From Taeniopygia guttata (taxonomy: Eukaryota; Chordata; Aves; Passeriformes; Estrildidae): a stretch of DNA of 64,000 bases. Below are positions 26,271 through 39,373 of the stretch, piece by piece (the first letter of the stretch is position 1; every line of letters starts with the position of its first letter). The stretch lies in NCBI RefSeq assembly GCF_048771995.1, contig NC_133030.1:60234001-60298000 (forward strand). The letters are read 5' to 3'. The notes beneath the pieces were generated by a model that made no database searches, was not told where the DNA came from, and saw nothing but the letters and a program-made list of their open reading frames with translations. Both the position numbers and the translations under genes were made by a program.

Positions 26271-29200
26271 CAGTAGCCACAGATAAGTATCACTATGTCA
26301 CTGTGAAAAAATGTGCTCAATTATCCTATGTTGTTATTACTTAATCTGTGTTTCAAAAAAAAGCTTTAGACTGAAAAGATGTTAGATAAAGGCTAAGTAT
26401 TGCAGATAAAGGCATTGCTTCACTGAATATATGCTGTAAAAGCATGAGCTGTGGTTCCACACATTTAAATGAACCAGGCTCCTCTCAGCACGTTCCACTA
26501 CTGGCAGAGTCACAGGCAGGACTGGCTGCTTGCACAAGAAGGTGGTTTTGGAGCCCTAAGAGCAAAATGCAGAGGTAGGCTGGGGAAGGAGCCTGGTCCA
26601 TGTCAGGGAGAACCTTTTCAAAGACTTCCAAAAGGCTTGGTATGAATCTCCTCCCCAACTCATGGAGACTGGGTCCCTGCTGGCACCACACTTACAATGG
26701 CACAGCAGAAGGGGATGGCCCAGCCTGAGGCTTTCTCAAATGAACAAAGGAGCTTTATCCAGAAGACCCTGGCCACCAAATTCTCATTCTCTACAGAAGT
26801 AGCAGGGCTCTGGATACCCATGTTTGGATTCCAGCTGCAGCCCCCTGCCAGTGCTGTGTACTTTAATGGTCCTAGAAAATGAGTCCAGCACACTGAATTG
26901 ATGACAAATTGATTGAAACCAGATGTCGTGAAAAAAGCCTTTTCCAAGTTCAACGGCACATGAATGGTCTCAGCCTGCCCCTGGATAATCCGACTTCTGT
27001 GCCCCAGTCTGCCACAATAAACTAACTGGGAGGTTAATATTTTGTCTCTGCGCTGTGAACTCCTTGGGGAAAGGAGCTTTTTAATTGCATACACAGCCCA
27101 TGACCTGGTAGGCTCTAAATCTCACTGGGTGATGGGCAGAGTCATAGTGGGACCTCAGCTGAACACCCTGAGCTCATGTTACTGTCTGGATTAGCAAAAC
27201 TCCAGACTGTTACATCGCCTGTAGTCTTCAGGCATTGCTGGGAGTTTGGTTTCCCCACTGAGCTCAGCTCTTTTTTGGCATCGTCAAAGGAAGACAAACA
27301 AAACACTGCAGGTACAAAGGCACAGGAGGAAAAGCAGCATCAAGCTGTTGTTTGGCCAAGCCAGCAGATGCATGGTGGCAATATTGGCTTTGTAGGAGAG
27401 CAGAGGTGGCCAGAGCCTGCACGCCCAGGTCTCACCTCTTTGCAGACCTCATCATAACAGATATATTTACACTGGATACGCCTAATTAACACACCCTGCC
27501 AGACCCAAGCTTGCACTCTTCAGCCTGCACATGCAGAGCAAGACCACGGTTTGGTCAGCTTGTGCTCCCCAAGGCAGATAAAAATGACCTCAAAAGCCAA
27601 GCTTGATTCATGGACTGCCATCAGAGGGTCCCTGGGAGGATGAATGATTGATCCTGTTTACCTTTGGCACAGCAAGGCATTTAACATCAGGTTGGGAGAA
27701 GCTTTGTAGTTGTTATTCTAATGGGCTTCAAGACAGAACTATTTGTTTTGGAGCATGATAAGACTTTTCAGACCACTGGCTCCCCGGGCAAGGCTCTGAA
27801 AGTCTATCACAGCACGTGTGAAGCCACAGCACCGAACATGCTCTGCAGAGCATTACCCAGGAAACCTGCCCCTGTTATATTTCCTTGTCAAAATTACAAA
27901 AAGCCCAACAAATCCTACAGTGCTCAGCCCACATCTCTTCCAAAAGCTGGGGGAAGAAGCCTGCAGAGGAAAGGTTGAGAGCAGACTCTCCTGGTGACTA
28001 ATGCAGCTGAGATAAGCATCTAGATGCTCGCTAAAACATACAGTATCACACGCAATTAAAGGCTCCTTCTGAGATTTTGCAAGCAGCCAGTAACTCCTAC
28101 CCAGCCATCTGCCCAGAGAGGGCCTCTGACTTGTCAACCAATCCATTTCCCCCAGTGCCACAGGCTGGGTGATACCGATCTCTGCTGTGTTTTCTTACCA
28201 AGCTTTGATGTACAGTCTCCTCGCAGGGGCAGCCCCCTTTAGGGAACAAAGCCCTGCTCTAGCCAGGCTCCTCACCAGTTGTCCAGGTATTAGGTTCTTT
28301 TTTCCAGCTTCAGGGCAGCCCTATCACTAACCTTTTCCACTGACCTTTTGCAGGGAACCTTCTGCTCGTGGCCATCTGCGTCCTTTTCTTTTCAAGTATT
28401 CACCTGAGCATTTGCAGCAAGCAATTACACACACACACACTGGTTTGCATCAGTCACAAAAGCTGTGAGCCTCCAATTAACCACCTCATGCCTTTTAATG
28501 ATACAATGCTGAACAAGGAAGAGAATTAGAGGGAACATCCTCAGAAGTGGTTTGCAGCAGGACAGAGCCGTCTTTATTATTGTTTGTATGAGGGTAGCAC
28601 CTAGGAAACTCAGCTAGAGGCTGTGAAAACAAATGGAGAACTTGGGGAATTAACTGAATATGGAGAATTTACAGTCTACAGGACAAGGCAATGTAGGTGG
28701 GTGAGGTGTGGTGCAATGAGAACACAAGGATTTTCTAAGGATCAGAATAACCTGTCAGCATCCTTTACTCATCAGTGCCAAGTTCCTGTGTCCTCCCACC
28801 TTGACACCACTTCAAGAATGCTGGCAGAGGGCTCAGAAGCCAAGGCAAGTGTGCCTTTGACTCCCAAAGCCCCACACTGGAAGCACAGGGCAATGCCTTG
28901 TCTCTGTCTTCAAGAGATATCTAGAGATACTGCACCTGCTCAGAAGGTTTCAGGCAAAACAGCATTTCAGAGGAATTCACCAATTCAGCAAAATCTCGGC
29001 AAGGTGAGTCAATTTTGCCCAGGTTCCCATGAAACTTGCACAGGGCTCCAAACATCAGAAACCTGCTGAGTTTCCTGCCTGGTCACCCATCTGGTTCCTC
29101 CACCGTTCAGCTTTCCAGGGCCCTGGGGCAGCCTGCTGCCAAATAGGCTGCTTAGCAAGAGGGGATTTCACTGCTCCCACACTTCTCAGTTTGAGGTGTC

Positions 29201-32200
29201 TCAGACATTAGACCATCTCAGGCAGGAAATATCAGAGCATCCACAGATGGAGAACCCATGAAACCCAGTGGAGAGGCTGAGAGATCCATGGATCAGCTCT
29301 TGAGACAACCCACAGTGCAAGCTGCTGCACTATTCCCTTCTGCAGGATTTGTACCTGGTTGTGTTCTGCTCTACTTTACTAATTTCATCAAAATTAAACT
29401 TTAATGCAAACTATAATCTCCTATTTAAGCCCCTTCCTAGCAGACACCCTCTCAGAACAGCTAATTTTCCTCTCAACAGCAGCCTCTGCACATCAGTCCA
29501 GTTCCAGCTGCTCTCAGGTCAGGGGCAGAGAGTTGTACATCCTGTACAGCCCACCAGGAACATTGCAGGGATATACAAATCAGCCAAATCTAAATTATCT
29601 GCTCTGGAAGACAGATGATATGAACAATCTTACAGTCCCATGAGCTCACTGTGGGAGGAGAATGAGGTAAAATCTCTGTATTTATCCATCTAATGGAAAT
29701 ATTTGATCTGCCTGAGGACTGCACACCTGATATTGTAACTACAGTGTCATGGGGCTCAGAGCAGTTCAGCAAACTCAGACAAAGGAAATAGGGCAAAAAG
29801 AAGAGATTCACCTGGACAAATCAATGCCTAAATAACATTTATTCCCTGATTTGCTAGAAAATATGGGGACAGATTCTGGAAAGATTGCTATGAAGCAATA
29901 CCAAAACAAAAGGGACTGAAAGATACTTAAAAGTGTCTTGTTCTGCTTCATGTAACGCCAAACATTTCTCACTGCTCACAGACCAAGTGACAGCAGCAGC
30001 AGCCACTGTGCCCAGGCACCTTTGCTTACCCTGTTAGCCACCAGCAGGCTCCACTGGTAGCCTAAATGTATCTGTACTGTGGGAAACATGTTTCTGGAAG
30101 CCTCTTGTTCCCAAGAAATAACCTGCAATGTGTTGAACAAGCACCGAGGCTCCTCCTTGGGATGCAGCCGGACGTGCTGTGAAAGCTGAGAGCTCCTGGG
30201 GAAGTTCTCCTGGGAAACATCTGTGGGAGACTCTGACACCAGCTGAAGGGTTATGTAGGGCTTGAGCAACAAACCATCTGTCAGGACCTGCTTATTAGGA
30301 TGTTTACTCACAAAAGTGGCCTTTTCATCAGGGCAGCAGAAGCAGTTTCTGAATGCAGCCCTGACCACCAAGAAAACGGCCTCAGAATCAGTCAACAGGA
30401 ACAGGAGTGGATCCAGCAGCCAGAGGAATCAGTTTCTAGCACAGGGACACTTTGTCCATTTTGCCATCTCTCCTAGCTGTAGATCAGTAATTTATTTGGG
30501 TTTTTAGATCCATACCAGTGAGGATCTTTTGGCAGGACAAAAGGCACACAAATCCATCAACTCTGATATACATTTAGGGAGGGTGATGTATTATATTCAC
30601 TGTGCTGTGCTTCCTGTCCATATTATGATGCTTGTGTTGAGTAGCTAATAAAGGGTGGGAACACAACAGAAAGATCTCCACTTGCCTTTTTATTTGTTGT
30701 TGAATATGAAATTAATCTCCATGAGCCCAAGAAACCTACCCAGGGTGACAGTGGGCATCTGCAAAGGGCCCAGGGGAAGACACATGCTCTGAATCAAATG
30801 TCAGTGGCTCAGCAATAAAAGCCTCTCTCAGGGCTGAGACCATCCTTCAAAGGCAGCAAGTCTCACTGTGATCAACACAGGAAAAAGAAAGCAGCAGGAA
30901 CCACAGCAGAGATCCCTATCTCCATGGCAGGGAAGGGGAGGGGAAGGAAAGGGAGCTTGTCATTTAACAGCAATAATAAACACTTCTGAGTGTGCTTCCT
31001 CCTCTCCGTGCATGAGCATCTTCACCCTAAGCCCTGATGGGCTTCAGGTGGGATCAGTCAGATCCAAACCTCTCAATCCCAATATTCCTGTCAGAGAAAA
31101 ATACTTTGGGGTAGCTGTGGATTGTGCAGCTATAGGGTTGCTGCAGGGTGTCCCACAGTGTTGAAGACAGTGATGTGTTTGTTGTCCCATACAAACCACT
31201 CAGAAGACACCTGTAAAAAAACATGGATATGTTGCAGATGAGAAAAAGATTGCATCTCTTCCTTCCAAGCAACTGAACATCAAGGAAAACACTCTCATGA
31301 GGTGTTTGACAGGAGAAACAAGCCAGAACTTCACTTTCATTCAGCACTCGGGCTTTAATGCCAAGCCACAATTTATTTCACAAGGAAGAAAAAAAAGCAG
31401 TAAAGGAAACACCAGGATGAACACGCTGTCTGCTGTAGCCTGGAGGCAGGAAGGTGGCTTAAGCAAAGGCAGGGATCAGGAAATCCAGGTCAGTGGCCAG
31501 CACTGCCCTTGACCCCACTGCCCACCAGGTGGGATGGCCACTCGCCTGGCACAGCTCCTGTGGCTCCTGCCATGGCCTCTGCAAGCTGCTCCAACAGGAT
31601 TTACAAACCTCTCTCTTATCAAACCTGATGGATTTCCTCTCCCACTCCTTTCCCAGCCCTTGCCTTGCACTGGGAGATACAGAGAATGATGCAGCACTGA
31701 GGACTGACCTTAGGTCTAGAACGAGGAGACCATCACCATGATTCTGCTTTCCAAGACTCTGGATTTTTAGCAAACACCTACTCCTTCCTGAGTTCACCTT
31801 CCTGAGAGAAGAGCAACTCCAGGAAATTGTGTCAGTCAAGAGTCCAGGAAAGAAAACTGTAATGTGATACAAGTCTAACCCTCAGAAACGCTGGGAACGT
31901 CTCCTTTTACAGAGGTCCCTTCCAAATGAAAACCAAACCACTGTAAATAATGTGTCTGGGAAGAGAAGGCAAGCCTCTAACCATTCCCTTGCCTCTGCTG
32001 CTTGCTCAGTTAAACTGCATCTTTCCTTTGAAGCCAGACAAAGTTACCCTCTCTGCTTTCTCGTTCTGCTCTCTAGCCCAAAGATCCTGCTGTTTTGCTA
32101 ATCTCACTGCCTGAAACTGGGATTAAAGTTGGATTAGCCAGGCAGATGAATGAGTGGGGCTCCAGACCCTCCACATTTGGTGTTTGTGCTTGCCTCATTT

Positions 32201-34389
32201 TCCCAGCTCTCCCTGGGCATCCAGGGGAAGAGAAAGGAGCAGATACAGAAAGGGTCATTCTGTCACTTCCCAAGTGCCAATCCCAGGGTTTACAAAAGGT
32301 CCTGCTACTGATACAGAGCACAAAGCACATTTATTCATAGAATTCAAGTGGTTTTAGCTCTGTGTCCTCAAATACAACAAAATTAATTTCTTCCTTTAAA
32401 AGCTCTCCTTGCTATTACTGCTTAAATCAAGGACTCAAGGCACTGCTTCTCCCAAATTCAAACTAACAATTTGAATCCAGTTTCATCATGGGTGAAACTG
32501 GATTTTCAGTCTGGATTTTAAGGAAGAGCAGGGAGTTCCTTCCAAAATGAGCCAAAAAAAGTCATTGGGACAGTTTGTACAAACAGGCATGGGACTCTTG
32601 GAAGGCTTGGTGACCTTGATCCAGCATTCCTGAGCACATGCTTAATTCACCCCAAAGCGTGTGCTGAAATGCTTCGCTGAGTAAGAATGGGCTTAATCAC
32701 ATGCTTAAACACTTATTGCATGAGCACTTCAGAGATTAAGATTGATTAGGTCCTTCTCCTACCTGTACCTCATACCTCCCCTCTTTGTGAAAATCTCGTT
32801 TCTGAGGGCATGAAACTCATAAGGAGACACAGGGAACACATTTTTCAACAGGTTGCAAATTTTCCAGCTTCCTGCCCCTTGACCACAGAAGACTTGACCC
32901 TTTAAAGGGGGTATAAAACAATTTACTTCCAAAGCCTGATGGCATGAACCCCATCATGAGGTCAGAGTCCAAGTCATATGGATTTTCTTTATTGTCAAGG
33001 AAATCTTAGTTCCCAGGACTTACAACTCCTTTAAAACAAACAAAATCCAGATTTTCAGAGCTTGGCTCAGTGAAATCAAGTTGTTAATGTTAATACACTT
33101 TATTGATCTTAAAGGAATACAGCATGGAAACAAAGGCCGTTAACTGAGAGAGAGGCTGTTTACATCAACAAGTCACACAGCATGAAAGGAATGAAAGGAG
33201 CAGGTCCAAACTGAGGTCCCCAGGAGAACAATGTACAAAGTTCAAGTGTTTCCTTCAGCCTAGACTTAGACTGGTCCCCAATGTCATTTGGACTAAGCTT
33301 GCCCATTTTTTGCCTGGAAGCTATTCCAGGCACCCATCACTGGGTCATATCCCCAGTTCCCTGCTCAGGGGGAAGCACATCTGCCCTGCCCCTGGGTCAG
33401 TGTTCTACCAGTGTGCTCCAAAACTGCTCTGCTGCCCCAGCCAGCACTGGTCAAGTGCAGATGACCATAAGACACACTTCCAGACTGCTCTGTTGCTCCA
33501 AACCAAGGCACAAGTGGAGACACAGTCAGATGAAGAGAAAAACTCTCCAAGGACAGCAAATTCCCAAGGCAAAGAGCAGTGGAGGCACTCAGGTTCTAGG
33601 ATGGTTCATTTGGTTTGTAGGTCAGCAGCTTTTCCTGTAGTTTATAAGCAACTGCAGGGTGCAAAACTGCTGCCCAACAGTGACTCCCAAGGTAGATTCA
33701 TTTATGGACTGAAGTCACGAGGAACACGCATGGATTGTGTCCATAACCATATTTGTGGTACAGAGGTTGATGTTCACCATAACAGAGGATTTAGAGTGCC
33801 TGCCTGAAAGAGTGGATGGATTTATTGTGCCAGAGGACAAGAGTGACCAGAACCATGTGTCCTTAGTCTGGATAAATGCATGTCACCATCAGCCAAGCAT
33901 GGAAATTACCTTCTTGGCAAAGCAATGCAAAATTCACCTTCAGCAGAAGTTGGGAGGGCAAAAGACTAATAAATATTAGAGTGAGGAAAATTCAATTGCA
34001 AAGACAACTCTCATTAGTTACTTCAAGATCAGAGGAGCACAGGAAATGGTCTGCTGGGCCAGCAGGATGGTCCATCTCCCCCAGCTAATTGTGTTTCAGC
34101 AGCTCCAGGAAAAGACAGTCTTGAGGAGGAGCACACAAGCCTGGCCACTGTTTGCAGTCCAGTCACCTCACACTCTTCCTAGCATCCACAATCATTGGTA
34201 GAGCACATCCATCCCTACCTTCTCTTTCCCTCTGAACTTGCTGATGTTACATCCATCTATTTCCAGCAGAAACAAATTCCCTGCTGTGTAAAAAAGCACT
34301 TTGTAGTATCCCTTTTAAATAGATCCCTCTGGTTTTTATGTATCTTCCCTCATTCCAGAACTGTGAGAATTTTCAAACCCCAAAGCAAC
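26271..34389. other. Intergenic, no recognised gene
   Basis: No exon, RNA gene or CR1 copy recognised over 8 kb. A short (AC)n run lies at 28427-28440. Open frames are short and lack recognisable protein similarity. Confidence 0.5.
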
Positions 34390-34858
34390 TCATAGAATCA
34401 TAGAATAGTTAAGGTTGGAAAAGACCTCTAAGATCAAGTCCAACTTTTAACTCAAGCATCACCTTGTTCACCACTAAATCAAGTCCCCAAGTGCCACTTT
34501 TTTTTTTTAACACTTCCAGGGATGGTCACTCCATCACTTCCCTGGGATGCTTATTCCAATGCCTGAACATCCTTTCAGTGAAGAATTTTCTCCTAATATC
34601 CAAACCAAACCTCTCCTGGTGCAACTTGAGGCCATTTTCTCACATCCTATTGCATGTTAATTGGGAGAAGAGAGCAACCCCACCTGGCTCCACCCTGCTT
34701 TCAGGGAGTTGTAGAGGGTGATAAGGTCTCTCCTAAACCTCCTTTTCTCCAGGTTGAGGCTCCCAGCCCCCTCAGCCACTTCTCTCAAGACTTTTGCTCT
34801 AGTCCAGTCTTTTCATCCATTCCATTGCCCTTCTCTGGATATGCTCCAGTATCAATTG
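34390..34858 (-). mobile_element. CR1 LINE fragment (different subfamily)
   Basis: In plus orientation it starts TCATAGAATCATAGAATAGT, then AAGACCTCTAAGATCAAGTC, CACCACTAAATCAAGTCCCC, CTTCCAGGGATGGTCACTCC, and reaches GCCCTTCTCTGGATATGCTC. About 470 bp. The wording just inside the tail differs from the other copies, pointing to another CR1 subfamily. A T11 run lies at about 34499-34509. Confidence 0.93.
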
Positions 34859-37800
34859 TTTCTCAGCACTGTTCTCCACCTGTAATGTTAAACTGAGAAA
34901 TGTTCAGGTTTTTGTATTAGCAGCTCAGTCATATTTATTTTTGTTGGCTACTCCAGAGGGACATGCTTTGAAGTTAGCTATTAAAAATGTATTTAGCTGT
35001 TTCTGCTTCCTCAAAAATGTCCTTGTTCCTCTTGTAAGAAGAACCACAAGGCTGGGGAAAGCCATGCCCAGTGTGGTGAGTCACCTGCCAAGTGGCCACC
35101 ACTGCTCATCAAAGCCTTTGCTGCCTTTGTGACAGGAAGGGGTGCAGGTCCCTCAGGGTTGGCTGCTACCTGAGGAGTGCCTGAGCCAACAAACAGATTT
35201 GGGATTACTGAAGGCACAGGACTGTTGTGGGGAATCTGTTTTCGGTGCTTATCCAGCATGAACCCCAAGCCATGAGAAAAGCAGAACACTTGTAAGGGAT
35301 GGACAGATTCCTGCTGAAGCCCCAGGACCGGGAAAGCTGCAGAGGGCTGGGACCTACAGGCTCTCTGCAAGCAGGGGCTGTGCTGTGGAAGCCAAACCCA
35401 GTCCTGAGGAATGGAAGCTCATCTCTTGTCCCTAGTTCCTACAGGACTTGGTCGGATCTGGAAGATTTCTGGAAGAAATGAGGCAGAGTCCCTGGGAGGA
35501 CTCCATTTAGTCCAGTCTTACTGAGCGAGGTGTTAGGCTGAAAACACCTCCTGTCCCCACCTCTTCTGGAAATGCAGATGCACCAGGATGAGACCACTCT
35601 ATGGGACTCTCCACTCCTCCTTTCCCTCAGAGCCAGCTGTCTGAGCCCTTGCTCCACAGGCACATTGGATTTCTCACGGCAAGCAGGAGGTCCACAGCAG
35701 GGGCCCCACGCAGTTGGGATGTCTGGGCACCAGGCCAGAGCCTCTCCCTGACCCCGCACACACCAGACACAGCTCGATTCTTTATTTGCTGACCCACAGA
35801 TGGTGGCTGGGGTGGGGGAGCAGAGGATAGACCCAGAAAGTCTGCTGGAAGGCAGACAGCCCAGGGACACATCCCCTGTGTGTGGTGCTGATTCCCTCAG
35901 TGGGAGTGATGGCATTCCAGAGGTGTGCAGAAACATTGCATTATCTGAACCACAAGGAATCCAGCTCAAAGGGCTCTGCTCGTGTTCCTTTATGCTCCCG
36001 TACTTTCCTGCACATAAGGAGCATAGGGATACCTAATCCCAATCCCTCTACCACCTACCCCCACCTTGAAACAGCTCCCAGTGCAATGAAATGTTCCTGC
36101 TTCAGACTTCCAAAAACAACCATAAACACTGGGGATAATTAAAAAGTGAACATCATGAAAAATATACTGGCAAGCTGTGAAGCTGGAAAGCCAGGTAGCT
36201 TAAAGAAGTGCCAGATATTCAACTGGTCTCCAAGACAAGCAGATGTTTTTCAACCTAACGTTGCAAAAACTTACTAACTCAGATGTGTTTCCTAAATCAG
36301 AACCAGAGATGAGAATGTGTGTTGTGTATTGGGACCATATCAAGTACTTTTCCAGCACTGTTAAGATCTGTTATTAAAAAAAAAAGGGAAAAAAAATTTA
36401 AAAATGAGGGGGTTGGGTGTTGATAGAAAAAGCTAGGCCTGGATAAAGGATTCTGAATGCTTACCTAAATCATGTAAGAAAAGGAAAATTCCTTCCCCAA
36501 ACTGAAAAGACTCAGATGCAATTAAGAGGGAGATACCATCAGCCCATTTCCAAGTCTGGTATTAAGCTATTCAACAAGAGAGCTGCAGAATACAGTGGCT
36601 GCAGCTGAACCAGTCTTAGCGATATTTAGGCGGTTATTTTATTTTCTTTTTTTAGTCAATTATCTGAAAAGAAACCATTCAGCAGCTCACTTTTGAAAGC
36701 CAGCCTTCCTCATGAGGCACAAGGCAATCTGCTATAGCATTGCAATTAAAAACTCATCATCCCAATGCCACTGGGCGTTGGTTTGTCCTTCCACCAGCAG
36801 CTCCTTTACAGCCAGAGAGAGAGTGCATGGCTGAGGATCCTCTCTGCTGCTCTTCCACACCTTTGAGGAGATTTACAGGGATTTGCACGTTTTTCTCGCT
36901 CAAAGAGAGATTTTGTGGCATGATTAAGAGATCTTCTAGGAAAGAAACTACTAGCTTCCACAAGACATTCCCTTTGTTTGATATAACACCCATCATTTAT
37001 TAATGGGATGGCTTTAAGCTGTTGCTTAGCTTCAGTAATGCCATATTTAACAACAAACATTACTTCTCTCCCCTCTCTGTAGTGGCAGCCTTTTGTCCAG
37101 CAATTTCTGGATTAATAATTCTAAACCAATATACAATTTTTTTAATACATACACATATATATATATGTGTGGCTGCCTTTCCATGTATAAAGTAATAGGA
37201 GAGTTTTGAGCAGATAAGGGGAGTTACAGCTTTTGCTGTTTCATGGGAGAGGGAAGTGGAAGGACTTTCTGGGTCACTGAATCCACAGCCTGGTGATGTA
37301 CTGCAAAACCCTTACAGAAACTGATTTTCCACTCTTTATAAAACAAACAAACAAACAAACAAACCACAAATAGGAAAATAATAATATGCGACATTATAAA
37401 TAGGGATTTCCTATGCTGCAGATTAAAGAATAAAATGTGCCTCTTAGGAAAAGTGTTCCCACTGTCTCAGATGCTGCTTCCTGAGATGTTTAGTCTTCCT
37501 TCCCACATTTGTGATGCAAGGAAACCTGGGGAAAAAAAAAAACCTGCTCTGCCTTTCAGGTGGGTGACAGCAGGAAGGACACAGAGGAACCACAAAGGAA
37601 AGCTCTGCTCAGACCTCGCTATGGAATGGACAGGCTGCACACATATCCCTGAAATCCACACCAGCCACAGCACCCACTCCAGTTGTTTGTCCATTGCTTT
37701 GTGGATGCCAAAGCAGAATATGAACCTGCAGCAACCAGCTCAACCTGCCCAAAACTTCCAAGCTTCCCACCAGGCAGCTGCAAAGCTTTTGTTGTGAATG

Positions 37801-38459
37801 GAAGCAGTACTGCCCATGGAGAGGATGGCTTTTTCTTTTGCTGCCAGACTCCCCTCCAGTCCCATGGGAAAACCTGAGACAGAGACCAGTGGGTGACCCA
37901 GTTGTCACCTTCCATGACCCTGCTAGGGCTGCAACAGAGCCAACAGCCAAAGCTACAGAGGGCACCATGGACAGGCAGCCTACATTCTCCTCCACCCAGC
38001 CCAGCTCCCAGAGCACACAGCTCTTGGGGATTCACTTACTGGACACTCCATGGGGACACCTGTTGTGTCCCACAGATCGATTTGGTATCAGAAACCAACC
38101 ATCTGCCCCCGTGTTGTACTAACCAAAGTCTGCAAGCACCCAGACAGAGAGCAGGATTAATGTTCTGCTTCCATCTGCTCTGAAACATGAGCTGCCCATC
38201 AGCAACAACCTGATGCCTCAAGATGCCTCTGAGCCCCTAAATCCCACCTTGCCCTTGGAAAAATGCAAGCTATGAGAAGAAAAAGAGAAGCTGTAACAAG
38301 CCAATTCCCTCAAAGCACAAGTCACATTCACAGCAGCATTTTAAACTTGCCCCCTTTTTTCCTGCAAGGAACGTTATCAGGTCACATCAGGAGACATCTA
38401 AGTGGTGACAACACCAATATAAAAGCACTGACTGGGTCTGCACCAATGTAACAAACTTT
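34859..38459. other. Intergenic between CR1 and the DACT1 3' end
   Basis: No exon recognised. It contains an (AAAC)n microsatellite at 37341-37364, a short (AT)n tract near 37150-37166, and A-rich runs near 36374-36401. Longer frames such as the one at 35439-35969 on the minus strand show no recognisable domain. Confidence 0.55.
37341..37364. repeat. (AAAC)n microsatellite
   Basis: About six tandem AAAC units. Confidence 0.9.
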
Positions 38460-38480
38460 AAAAAGTATTAAAACAGACTG

Positions 38481-38486
38481 TTTATT
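38481..38486 (-). terminator. DACT1: Candidate distal DACT1 polyadenylation signal (AATAAA)
   Basis: A canonical hexamer in the sense orientation of DACT1, about 890 nt after the stop codon. It is followed on the transcript by A/T-rich sequence. Two further AATAAA hexamers at 38995-39000 and 39196-39201 could give shorter transcripts. Confidence 0.45.
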
Positions 38487-38521
38487 ACAGCGTAAGATGT
38501 GTTATATTAATTTACACAATG

Positions 38522-38546
38522 ATATATATATATATATATATATATA
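38522..38546. repeat. (TA)n microsatellite in the DACT1 3'UTR
   Basis: An uninterrupted AT dinucleotide tract of 25 nt, about 36-65 nt 5' of the distal poly(A) signal in transcript sense. Such tracts are often length-polymorphic. Confidence 0.9.
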
Positions 38547-39373
38547 AAAACAGCCATTGATGATGTACAGTAAATTGGACATCAACAGGAATATTAAAAC
38601 TACTGATACTCATGCACGTGACATGCATATGGATTTTTTTTCTTTTTCAAAAGCAGTTTTACACAATATAATGAAGTTACTAAGCCTTGGTCAGCTGCTC
38701 CAGCTGCAGTTTACTCTGGACACCACCACCAACCACAGTGGGACTCCCAGGAGATCGGAGCAGAGTGCACTCCAGGGAAGGTGACTTAACCTCGGACACA
38801 GATTGAACAGGAGCCCTTTCCTGGTGGGGAAGGCTGGGGGAGGACAGGAGTGAGTTTCAAGAAGAGAATCAACAAGAAAAGAAAAAAAAAAAAAAACAGA
38901 CCAGAGTATCAGAAGGAAAAAGTTCAAGATGTGGCAACAGCAGCAGCAGAAAGGGACAGGCAAAACCATAAAGAACCACCCTCACTCCCTCCCCTTTATT
39001 CCCTACAAACTTATGACCTTAAGGTGTTGATATCCTGTATAAGACCCAAAAGTGGACAAACTAGGCAAGGAAGATCCATTCCCAGAAACATTTTAGCCTT
39101 TTCTCAAAGCCTTCTGACACCACGCGCTGGAGGCTGTTCACCACTGAAATGGCAGTGTTGTGTTATTGGGTTTTTTTAAACAAGTGTAATGGTCTTTTAT
39201 TTCCACATAAAAGGCACTAGTATCCACCCAAGTTCTGAAGACAAGTGACATAATTTACCTTAAGTTTTAAATATTTGTATTGAAAAAAAAAAAAAAAATC
39301 TGTGGAAATATGTACAAAAAAAAGCACCTTGCTTCCCAAAGCAGAAGCAGATACATTCCACCAAGTCACCTCA

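Larger units (their letters stand above)
38460..39373 (-). other. DACT1: Probable DACT1 3' untranslated region
   Basis: On the minus strand, AATAAA hexamers lie at 39201-39196, 39000-38995 and 38486-38481. The last would give a 3'UTR of about 0.9 kb ending near 38460, a plausible length for this gene. The segment contains a (TA)n tract just inside the last signal and two A/T homopolymer runs (about 38880-38895 and 39283-39298). The exact cleavage site is inferred; transcript data are needed to choose between proximal and distal ends. Confidence 0.5.

Noticed and set aside
28427..28440. Possible CRISPR-like or tandem array signal from (AC)n
   Set aside because: A short dinucleotide run only; no repeat-spacer structure, and the genome is eukaryotic.
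35439..35969. 176-residue minus-strand frame
   Set aside because: No recognisable domain, no splice context and competing frames on both strands; consistent with chance.
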